Under the pieces are notes generated by a model that was given only the letters and a program-made list of their open reading frames with translations, did no database searches and was not told the origin of the DNA. A DNA stretch of 64,000 bases from Lederbergia wuyishanensis (lineage in GTDB: Bacteria > Bacillota > Bacilli > Bacillales > Bacillaceae_C), in NCBI RefSeq assembly GCF_022900255.1, contig NZ_JALIRM010000011.1, forward strand, positions 62,001 through 126,000. The letters are read 5' to 3'. Below are positions 40,000 through 48,700 of this stretch, piece after piece; position 1 is the first letter of the stretch, and every line of letters begins with the position of its first letter. Position numbers and translations under genes: made by a program.

Positions 40000-41778
40000 T
40001 TATAAATTTGTACTTTCTTTAGATTTTATTATCGGCAATCGAATCGTAACTCTTGTTCCTTCACCTAATTGACTGGAAACATCTACACCGTATTGTTCCC
40101 CATATAATAATTGAATTCGCTCTTCAACATTACGGATGCCAATTCCACTAAAGAGCTGTCGTCTACTTTTTTGATTTAAGGGGGTATCTTCCATTCCATC
40201 ACCATTATCGTTTATTTCACAAATTAATTGGTGGTCTTTTTGTAAGATAAGCAGTTGAATATATCCTTCCTTTTTACGATTAAACCCGTGAAAAAATGCA
40301 TTCTCGATAAATGGCTGTAAAATTAATTTCGGCAGCTCAAATTGTAAACACTCAGGAGAAACAAAATAGTGAACTTTAATCGCTTCTCCATACCGAATTT
40401 GATTAATATACACATAGTTTTTTATATTATTCAATTCTAGCTCCACTGTATTTGTTTCACTAATATTTCCAATCGTATTTTGTAATAACGAGATTAACGC
40501 ATTAATTGTTTGAGCAGATTTTTCTTTATCTCCGTTTTGTACCATAAATTTGACAGACGCTAACGTATTATATAAAAAATGTGGATTAATTTGCTGTTGA
40601 AGTGCTTCTAACTCTGCATTTCGCTGCTTTTTTTGAGTATCCATTAACTTTCTCACATACGCATGAAGTTCATCTAACATATCGTTAAATGCATTTGCCA
40701 ACTGCCTTGTTTCATAACTTCCTGTTTCAGTGACATATGAATCAAAATTCTTCTTACTCATATTTGAAATTTGTTTAACTAATCTCGATAATGATTTCGT
40801 TAACCCTCTTGAGATTAAAAACACAATAAATAAAGCTAAGATTACGATGATAGCACTAATCATGACAATCATCTTCGTATCGAGTAAATTACTCTGAACA
40901 CTCTCACGATCAATTAAGTTTATAAGATACATATCAAATGCTGGTAAATACTTAGCGAATAGTAAACGACTTTCTCCTAAAACTTCAACTTGTTTATAAT
41001 TGGAGTTATGATTTTCCATTCCTTTAACTTCTTGAAGTAATTCGGATATTTTTTGACCAGTTATAGACTCTTCACTGCTTGATACAACCATCCCAGTTTG
41101 ATTTAAAAGCATTACGTGGTTTCCATTACCTGTATATCTCGCGTACAACTGTTTAAAATCTTGTTCTTGAATAGCGATATATATATAACCGTATATTAAA
41201 TCAGTGGACTTTTCGATTAATGCTTTAGAAACGACAATTGCATCTTCCCGTCCGATGGTTTTTGGATCATATTGGTACAGAAGTCGATTGGGTTCTTTAT
41301 AAGTATTCAACGTAATACGGTCTTTGCTCAATTCTTTCGCGGAAACCGGCCAATTCACATAATTGGTTGAATATAATCGTCCATTCTCACCAAGTAAAAC
41401 GATATTGACCCCTTCCTGATCGATCATCGTTACATATCGATCCATTTGTTGTTTGATTCTATGTGTGGCTTTTGCTAATGCCAAAGGATCTGTTTGTTGA
41501 TCTGTTAAATAATTTTCCACATAACTACTTTGCTGGACTTGGTTCGCTACAGAGACAAGTGAATAACCAAAAGCTTCAAAATCAGTCGTCACTTGATCCA
41601 TTACTTTAGAATTTCCAATACTAAATGTATCAATAAAAAGCCTTTCGGACATTCGAATCATCGTAAACGTTATTAAGACGGACACAGTAACAATGCTGAC
41701 AACCATTACAATAAACATCTTAAAAAACAGGCCGTTATTTTTAAAGCTATTTAAAAAGTTCCTTATCATTGAAATCAT
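40000..41778 (-). CDS. YesM-like sensor histidine kinase
   Basis: A 592-residue membrane kinase: one membrane helix near residue 20-42, a large extracellular Cache-like domain (45-300), a second helix (303-324), a HAMP linker (about 325-375), then the LytS-type dimerisation motif 'QQQINPHFLYNTLA' (His400) and a HATPase domain to the end ('NAFFHGF', 'GIGIRNVEERIQLLYG'). This class senses sugars or binding proteins and phosphorylates an AraC-type regulator. It starts 3 bases after the regulator gene and is upstream of the importer, so it probably senses the importer's sugar. Confidence 0.93.
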   Translation of the reverse strand: MISMIRNFLNSFKNNGLFFKMFIVMVVSIVTVSVLITFTMIRMSERLFIDTFSIGNSKVMDQVTTDFEAFGYSLVSVANQVQQSSYVENYLTDQQTDPLALAKATHRIKQQMDRYVTMIDQEGVNIVLLGENGRLYSTNYVNWPVSAKELSKDRITLNTYKEPNRLLYQYDPKTIGREDAIVVSKALIEKSTDLIYGYIYIAIQEQDFKQLYARYTGNGNHVMLLNQTGMVVSSSEESITGQKISELLQEVKGMENHNSNYKQVEVLGESRLLFAKYLPAFDMYLINLIDRESVQSNLLDTKMIVMISAIIVILALFIVFLISRGLTKSLSRLVKQISNMSKKNFDSYVTETGSYETRQLANAFNDMLDELHAYVRKLMDTQKKQRNAELEALQQQINPHFLYNTLASVKFMVQNGDKEKSAQTINALISLLQNTIGNISETNTVELELNNIKNYVYINQIRYGEAIKVHYFVSPECLQFELPKLILQPFIENAFFHGFNRKKEGYIQLLILQKDHQLICEINDNGDGMEDTPLNQKSRRQLFSGIGIRNVEERIQLLYGEQYGVDVSSQLGEGTRVTIRLPIIKSKESTNL

Positions 41779-41781
41779 GTC

Positions 41782-43293
41782 CTATAAAGAAGTGCTCTTC
41801 CTATACTTACTAGGAGACATTCCTGTCATTTTTTTAAAAACCTTACAAAAATAACTATGATCTGAATAACCTACAAGACCGCTAATTTCAGAAATGGAGA
41901 TTTTCTGATTTTGTAAATATTCCTTTGCCTTCTCTATTCTAATATGAGTCAAATATTCATTAAATCCAATGCTATGGTGAGTACTAAAATAAGATGATAA
42001 ATAGGAAGGATTAAAATGGAAATGTTCTGCCAAACTAGACAAGCTAATTGGCTCAGCATAATACTGGTCAATATAATCTAATAATTTTTGCATATTGGAT
42101 TGACTTGGTTCTTTAATCTCTTGGTGAATGATTGCTTTTACTTCATTTAAGTAAGAATGAAAGTATTTAGTAGTTTCGACAACATCTTTTGCATCGTTAA
42201 TCATGGAAAAATGATGATATTTCTCTTGTTGCAATGATTCACTTTTAAAATGGAGGTTTTCTAATAAAATCGTTGTGTTAAAAATAATATTCCCTAAAAA
42301 TGATTTAAACTCATTTTCATCCTTTGCATATTGCCGGGATAAACACTCGACGTAATCATTGAGATATTCAAAGGCATCTTCAAAATCTCTCTTTTTGAAT
42401 ACATCAATAAAGTAATTTAAATCGAACTTTTTTTGTTCATCTGACAGCTTGGGTAATTGGTCATAAGTCAAAACCGTAAAATTAGGAAAGTAAAATCTAT
42501 ATTTCCTAAGCGTCTGCAAACTTTCTTGAAATTGGTTTTTTATATCTTGCAGAGCTATAAATGGTTCACTTAAAGTCCAATCCACATTTGCTGTAACATC
42601 TTCGAGCTTATTTATAATAGTTGTTAAATCACTCTTCTCAATATTGAGCAAATACGTAAAGCCCGTTGCCTCTTTTAACACGGGATAACAAGCAATATCT
42701 ACAAGCATGTTAAGTATAGAATCTATTTGTGAATGATTTAAGTCGTACTCTGTGGCGTCAGCACCTATTAAACAAAAATACTTTTTGGGAAAGACTTCTT
42801 TTACTAATTGATGATCGTAATTTACCTCATAGCCTGTCATTAAATGGTGGATAAGATCCTCTATAGAATTTACTGTGCTGTCAGTACGGCTTAGTTTAAA
42901 ATTTGGGATATTTTTAACAACCCTTTGTAATGTCTTTAATAGTTCAGGTCCTTCTAATTTAGGTTTGAGTATATAGTCTGCAACCCCACTTTGAAAGGTA
43001 GAGCGAACATATTCAAAATCACTAAAACTACTTAAAATAATCACTTCAATATCTGGATAATGTTCTTTAATTTCCTTTGTCAGCTTTTCACCATCCATAA
43101 TGGGCATGACCATATCAGTAATAACAATATGCGGTTGCTCCTGTTCAATTAGTTGAAGTGCTTCACTTCCATTAGATGCTTCGCCTACAATTGTAAAGCC
43201 TTCCTGTTCCCAATTAATATAATGCTTTATCCCTTGTCTAATCAGCACCTCATCATCGACAATGAGCACTTTACAATGTTCTTGTTTGTCCAT
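41782..43293 (-). CDS. YesN-like response regulator, REC plus AraC-type HTH
   Basis: A 503-residue regulator. The receiver domain (1-122) has 'LIVDDEVLIRQG' and phospho-acceptor Asp60 in 'IVITDMVMP'. The long middle region is of unknown function. The C-terminus (about 400-503) is a double helix-turn-helix of AraC type ('SSLAEHFHFNPSYLSSYF', 'ISEISGLVGYSDHSYFCKVFKKMTG' split over residues 440-490). ATG 43293 has GAGGTGAG upstream. It is the first gene of a two-component pair that precedes the sugar importer and is the likely activator of that importer-lacZ operon. Confidence 0.93.
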   Translation of the reverse strand: MDKQEHCKVLIVDDEVLIRQGIKHYINWEQEGFTIVGEASNGSEALQLIEQEQPHIVITDMVMPIMDGEKLTKEIKEHYPDIEVIILSSFSDFEYVRSTFQSGVADYILKPKLEGPELLKTLQRVVKNIPNFKLSRTDSTVNSIEDLIHHLMTGYEVNYDHQLVKEVFPKKYFCLIGADATEYDLNHSQIDSILNMLVDIACYPVLKEATGFTYLLNIEKSDLTTIINKLEDVTANVDWTLSEPFIALQDIKNQFQESLQTLRKYRFYFPNFTVLTYDQLPKLSDEQKKFDLNYFIDVFKKRDFEDAFEYLNDYVECLSRQYAKDENEFKSFLGNIIFNTTILLENLHFKSESLQQEKYHHFSMINDAKDVVETTKYFHSYLNEVKAIIHQEIKEPSQSNMQKLLDYIDQYYAEPISLSSLAEHFHFNPSYLSSYFSTHHSIGFNEYLTHIRIEKAKEYLQNQKISISEISGLVGYSDHSYFCKVFKKMTGMSPSKYRKSTSL

Positions 43294-43370
43294 CCAATCT
43301 CACCTCACACTTCCTCCACCGCACCGCAAGAAGTATAGTTGCCAGTTTCAACATTTAATCATACTACGTA

Positions 43371-43931
43371 TTATCCAACAGCTACACTATCTTCTTTCAT
43401 TACTAATGAATTAAAATGTCTCAAATCGAATTCATATAAAGCTCTGTATGTGTATAAGCTATGATCTTTCACTAATTGAAAATCATACCAATTGACTACT
43501 TCATATAATCGATTTAATGTTTCTGCGTGTCTCCATGCGGTTTCCTCAAATTCAATATTCATAACATGCTCATCAATAAGCATTTGTAACAGTTTCGCGT
43601 TCTCCTGATATTCTGATGGCAGATGATTTCTTTTCATTTTAAAAATCTCAATTGTTTTTGGCAAAGATTTTAATAATGCATCTCTATCCATGGCATGACC
43701 CAATTCATGCAGCGTGAGCGTTTTGACATACGATTCTATCGGTATCAATTGTTTCATGCTGTTTCTAGCCTTTAGAACACGATTCATATCACAGCAAAGA
43801 AAATGATAAATAAAGTCATAACTCATATTAATGCCAGTATGCATTATTTTTAATTCTATATCCATGTCAACAGCTTTTGTTGTTGAAAGAATCCAATTCT
43901 TAATACGTTTATTTGTATTTCTTTTATTCAT
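43371..43931 (-). CDS. small HExxH zincin-like protein of unknown function
   Basis: A 186-residue soluble protein without signal peptide. The only recognisable feature is 'TLTLHELGHAMDR' (about residue 100), an HExxH zinc-binding motif as in metallopeptidases; a downstream glutamate in 'DEHVMNIEFEE' (about residue 128) could be a third ligand. I do not recognise the family. ATG 43931 is used, although no strong ribosome binding site is apparent. It is separated from the two-component operon by 77 bases on the same strand; no functional link is evident. Confidence 0.75.
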   Translation of the reverse strand: MNKRNTNKRIKNWILSTTKAVDMDIELKIMHTGINMSYDFIYHFLCCDMNRVLKARNSMKQLIPIESYVKTLTLHELGHAMDRDALLKSLPKTIEIFKMKRNHLPSEYQENAKLLQMLIDEHVMNIEFEETAWRHAETLNRLYEVVNWYDFQLVKDHSLYTYRALYEFDLRHFNSLVMKEDSVAVG

Positions 43932-44104
43932 CCATACCCCTAGCTTTCTTATTAGTAGAAACTATTTAATTATAGGTAAACAGTTAAAATATACTACTTT
44001 TCTTTCTAGTTGTTTTTTACTATTTTACTACTATAAATTAATGATTCCTACTGCTTTTTTGGTGCTTTCTAGTTTTTTAAATGCTAGATTATGAAAAAAT
44101 AATA

Positions 44105-44129
44105 GTTTAATAAAAATTCTATTGGATAT
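44105..44129 (+). promoter_or_regulatory. sigma-B-type promoter of gsiB
   Basis: GTTTAA (44105-44110), a 13-bp spacer and GGATAT (44124-44129) match the sigma-B consensus GTTTAA-N13-15-GGGWAW with one mismatch, 45 bases upstream of the gene. Confidence 0.75.
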
Positions 44130-44173
44130 ATATATGGATGTAAGACCAATACACTTCAAAGGAGAGATTCTAA

Positions 44174-44638
44174 ATGGCTAACAATAATGATAAGCGTGAC
44201 GGAATGTCTAGAGAAGAAGCAGGTCGTATGGGTGGAGAAGCTACTTCCAAGAACCATGATAAAGATTTCTATGAAGAGATTGGAAGAAAGGGCGGAGAAG
44301 CCACTTCAGAAAATCATGACCGTGAATTCTATGAAGAGATTGGTAAAAAAGGTGGAGAAGCTACTGCCGAAAATCATGATAGTGATTTCTACGAGGAAAT
44401 TGGACGAAAAGGCGGAGAAGCTACTGCCGAAAATCATGATAGTGATTTCTATGAAGAGATTGGAAGAAAAGGTGGAGAAGCTACTTCCAAAAATCATGAT
44501 CGTGATTTCTACGAAGAAATTGGTAAAAAAGGTGGAGAAGCTAGAGCCCGACAAGATGGTGGCGACGGCAAAATGAGCTTATCAGAAGCTGGCCGTAAAG
44601 GCGGAAAAAATAGCCATGGCGGCGGAAGAGATAGCTAA
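44174..44638 (+). CDS. gsiB: general stress protein GsiB, KGG repeats
   Basis: A 154-residue hydrophilic glycine-rich protein of tandem 20-residue KGG repeats (pattern 'NHDxxFYEEIGxKGGEATS'), five copies plus flanking half units, encoded by a 60-bp DNA repeat (about 44240-44555). B. subtilis GsiB is a 123-residue sigma-B-dependent hydrophilin-like protein with the same repeats. The first residues 'MSREEAGRMGGEATSKNHD' match that family. ATG has AAAGGAGAG upstream. A sigma-B-like promoter and a strong terminator frame it as a single-gene unit. Confidence 0.94.
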   Translation: MANNNDKRDGMSREEAGRMGGEATSKNHDKDFYEEIGRKGGEATSENHDREFYEEIGKKGGEATAENHDSDFYEEIGRKGGEATAENHDSDFYEEIGRKGGEATSKNHDRDFYEEIGKKGGEARARQDGGDGKMSLSEAGRKGGKNSHGGGRDS

Positions 44639-44681
44639 TCCAACATAATTAATAAGCATATTATACATTCTTTGAGCTCAG

Positions 44682-44725
44682 GAACAAGGTTAAGAGAAAC
44701 AAATTCTTAACCTTGTTCTTTTTTC
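44682..44725 (+). terminator. rho-independent terminator of gsiB
   Basis: GAACAAGGTTAAGA (44682-44695) pairs perfectly with TCTTAACCTTGTTC (44705-44718), loop GAAACAAAT, followed by TTTTTTC. Confidence 0.93.
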
Positions 44726-44787
44726 TCGTATTTTCTTCTTCAGACAATGAGCTATAATAAGAGGAGGAAATATTTTGTAATGGGGGT

Positions 44788-45669
44788 ATGGGATTGGATA
44801 CAATTACTCATACTTTGTTTGGATTAGCATTATATGGGGCAGTCGACAAAAAACAGATGGACAGAAAATATAAAGCAGCCTACTTATTAACAATGGTAGG
44901 TGCTAGTCAGATACCAGATATTGATGTCATTTCACAGTTATGGGACACAGAAGGACTTTATCAAATGTGGCATCGCGGGCTCACTCATTCAGTTTTTTTA
45001 ACTCCCGTTTGGGCATTGTTATTTTATCTACTATGTCTTTTGATATTTAAAATAAATGATGTAAAGTTGTTTCTTCTCGCTTGGCTGGCAGTCTTTATCC
45101 ATGTTACGAGCGACCTTTTCAATGCTTGGGGTACAGGATACATAGAACCATTTTCCAACATACGCTTAAGTTTTGGAACTATTCCAATCGTTGATTTTGT
45201 TATTTGGGTCATTATCGGAATTGCATTCATCTTTTCAAAACGAAATAAACTAAAAGCACCTCATTATTTTAAACTAGCATGGGTTTTCATTACCCTTCAT
45301 TTCGTCATTCAAAGTGCCCAAGGATATTGGATTTATAACCAGTATGATAAAAATTATAAGCAGGTTGCTCTGTCTGCGAGCTTTGTTCCATGGTCATACA
45401 CCGTCATTACGAAAAATGAAGATACAGTTACACTCTTCCAAGATGGTCTTTTCCGTGAAAAGAAAGAAGTATATGTTTTACATTCAAACGAAAGTGCAGA
45501 TTTGAATACACTTTTTACTCAAGTTCCGAAAGCTAAAACACTTTATGAATGGTCTCCATTTGTAGTGTTAGTAGACGATGACAATAGACTAGGATTGTAT
45601 GATCCTCGATTTTACCGAAACGGTCAATCATTCTTATTTGAATATATGGAGAAAAAGAGTGAAAAATAA
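44788..45669 (+). CDS. YdjM/YfhP-family membrane-bound metal-dependent hydrolase
   Basis: A 293-residue protein of PF04307 type. It begins 'DTITHTLFGLALYG', and has 'PDIDVISQ', 'HRGLTHSVFLTP' and 'HVTSDLFNAWGT', whose histidines and aspartates form the putative metal site; three or four membrane segments lie between residues 30 and 180. Family members include E. coli YdjM and B. subtilis YfhP; the reaction is unknown. ATG 44788 is nominal; TTG 44794, which has GGGGGT 6 bases upstream and gives the usual MDT start, is equally likely. Confidence 0.9.
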   Translation: MGLDTITHTLFGLALYGAVDKKQMDRKYKAAYLLTMVGASQIPDIDVISQLWDTEGLYQMWHRGLTHSVFLTPVWALLFYLLCLLIFKINDVKLFLLAWLAVFIHVTSDLFNAWGTGYIEPFSNIRLSFGTIPIVDFVIWVIIGIAFIFSKRNKLKAPHYFKLAWVFITLHFVIQSAQGYWIYNQYDKNYKQVALSASFVPWSYTVITKNEDTVTLFQDGLFREKKEVYVLHSNESADLNTLFTQVPKAKTLYEWSPFVVLVDDDNRLGLYDPRFYRNGQSFLFEYMEKKSEK

Positions 45670-45713
45670 ATTTAAGAACCTCTTCTAAATAGAATTTCAA
45701 AATTTAATTTTGG

Positions 45714-45756
45714 ATAAAAAATATCAAGGTGCGATTCTTTTGAAAAGCACCTTGAT
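45714..45756 (-). terminator. rho-independent terminator of the 1727-residue kinase gene
   Basis: On the minus strand ATCAAGGTGC (45756-45747) pairs with GCACCTTGAT (45732-45723), followed by ATTTTTT. It is 27 bases past the stop codon. Confidence 0.88.
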
Positions 45757-45782
45757 ACATAAGAGTAATGATCTTCCATCTA

Positions 45783-48700
45783 TTATAAAACTTCATCCTC
45801 AATTTCAAAAATAGGAAGTCGAATTGTAAAGCTAGTTCCTCTCCCTACCATACTCTCAACTGAAATTTCTCCCCGATGATAATGAATGATTTCCTTGCAA
45901 ATGGAGAGTCCTAGACCGTGACCGTCATTTCTCTCAATTGATTTTGTATAAAATCGTTCAAAAATATGTGGGAGATCGTCATCTGAAATGCCTTTTCCAG
46001 AGTCAGCAAGTATAAAAACAGCTTCTTTTTTTTCTAAATCAACTTTATGTTTTAATGTGATTCCACCAACTATTGTATTTTTCAAAGCGTTAGAAATAAG
46101 GTTTTGAAGAACTTGTTCCATTCTCCTAATATCAACTTCAATCAGTGGATATACTCCATCTATCGATGGATCAATTCTGACTGAAAAAGCTAGATTTGCA
46201 TTGACTATATCGTGTTCAAATAGTTTCCATAAATGTTCAACTAATTGATTCGATGGAATATATTCCATATGCATCGACATTCCGCGAGACTCCAATTTTG
46301 TCAGTTCAAATAAATCTTCTATCATCCGATTAAGCGTTAATAGTCGTTGATGACTTCTTTCTAAATATAGTTCTTTGTCCTCGTCTTTTGAAATAACTCC
46401 TTCTAAGATTGCCTCTATATATCCTTGAACGGATGTAATTGGCGATCTAAGATCGTGTGAAATATTTGATAAAAACTTCCGTCGCATTTCTTCAGATTGA
46501 GCTAAGTCAAAGTTCGCCTTCTCTAAATCTTTGTAAGCAAATTCTAATTGTGCAGTACGTTCCTTAACCTTTCCTTCTAAATTTCTATATAAAAAAGCAT
46601 TTTCCAAAGAAATGGCAGCCTGAGTAGAAAGTATGTTCAATATTTCTATTCTTTCCTTTGTAAAGGCATGCGTCATCATATTATTTTCCAAGAACATAGC
46701 ACCAATTAATTTGCCTTGATGTAATATCGGAAAACATAGAACGGATTTTGGTTGATATTTCTTTATATAAGGATCGTTCTTAAACATTCCATAAATAGCA
46801 CCACCTGATACAACAACAGGTTCAAGGCTTTTTTCTACATAATGGATCATATTTAATGGATATTCCATTGTGTCTTTCTCTATAAACGCTTCGATTTTTT
46901 CATGATCTCCATGTGCCACCGGTATTAATTGGTCCTCTACTTTTAAAAACATGATTATTTTTTCAGCACCACTATTTTCTAAAACGATATTCATTAATCT
47001 CGTAAGAAGCTTCTCCAATACAATTTCTCCTGAAAGTGCTTGGGCTGCCTTCATCATTGTCGCAAGATCCAGAGAGACGGTTTCGTTTTTGCCGATTACG
47101 GCTAATGTCTCTTCTTTTAATAGATTCTGATATTCATCTTTAATTAATCTTGCTTTTCGTGTTGCTCCCCAATTTTCATAAGCCAATATCGCTGCGTTTA
47201 AATAAGCTTTTGCTACAAAAGGCATATCCTGTGAAAGGTAATAACGCCCCGCACATTCATTTGCAATGGCAGTATCCTGAATAAAACCATTTTTCTGTGC
47301 CATCATAATTGCTTTGTCATAATACTTAGATGCATTTACGAAATCACTTTTAAGCTTTGCTTCTTCTGCCTTTACCAACAAATATTTGTGCTCATAGTTG
47401 GATGGTGAATGTCTTGACCACTTTTTCCAAAGTGCGAGATGTTTTTTTATTTGTTTTTGATAACCTCGTTTTTCATACATTGTGGCATTCTCATACATCT
47501 TGGTCATCCATAAATCTATATAAAAGTAGTACTCAGGAGCGATGACTAATGTTAAAGTCCCATTGACAAGTACACGCAGCTTTTCCAACAACTCTTTTGC
47601 AATATCCTGTTCATTAAGCAAATAGGCAAGCTGCAAACGAACGGTATAGTGAATAATTTCTGCGGACGTATCGTCTGTTATGACTGGAAATCTCCAATTC
47701 GGCTCTTTAATTGACTCGTTTAATACATGGATCCAATATTTCATTTCGTTCAAAAAGTTTCTTGATAAATCGTATTGAATTTGATTTGAAAAATTAAGCT
47801 GCTCATCAATAGTTCTAACCGTTTCTTCAAGTTGATGCCCCTTTAAAAAACTAATCATACAAATAAACGAGCTGCATGCCCCTGCAAGGTGAGCATTCCC
47901 AGATTCAATACAATGCTTTTGTGAATGCTCTAAATATTGCTGACTGTACACAATATGATTTTTCCAATGGTTTACAAAAGAGCCGTATACAAAATAGACT
48001 CTTCCTAATAAATGAGAGTTCCGACTATTCTCTGCTTCATAAAGTGCGAGACGACCAAATTCATAGCTTTCATTATATTGATGGAAACCCGAACTTAAAA
48101 TGAGCGCGTAATTATTAAATACTAGCGGAGATACATCTGCTGTTCCATGCTTTATAATAAAGTTGAATGCTTTTAACATTAATAACGCAGCTAAATTTTG
48201 GTCTACATGATAGGAAGAAGCATTCATATTAATAAACGTTTGCAAAATAAGACGTTTGTCTGCGTCGTCCATATTAGGCAATTCCCTTAAATCTTTTGCT
48301 TTTCTTTTACTCAAAGCAATCTTAGCACGTAAAAATTCTATTGCTACTGCAAGCTTTCCAGGCCTTTTATTCAAATTCCATCCAAAGAGCTGCAGTCCCT
48401 TTATCCCGCAACCGATTGCTTCGTCTACTCGATGTAAATGTGTATACAAAGCCATTTTTAATTGATAAATTCGCAGTTTCTCCTGCTTTGTCTGTACTTT
48501 GCTCAATGCCTCGTCAAATCTGTTCTCAGCTGAATCAAATTGATTATCTAAGTATTCAGCCTCTCCAAGCCCAATTGTCATTCTAGATGTAAGCTTATTA
48601 TGAAACTTCCAACCTTCATCACCTAATAAATCTTTTCCAACTTTATAAAACGAAAGAGACGATCTAAATGCTGCACTTTGCTTTGCTTTTTCCCCTGCAA

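Noticed and set aside
44187-44576. Frames overlapping gsiB on both strands
   Set aside because: The 60-bp coding repeat opens alternative frames; the KGG frame has the ribosome binding site, promoter and terminator.
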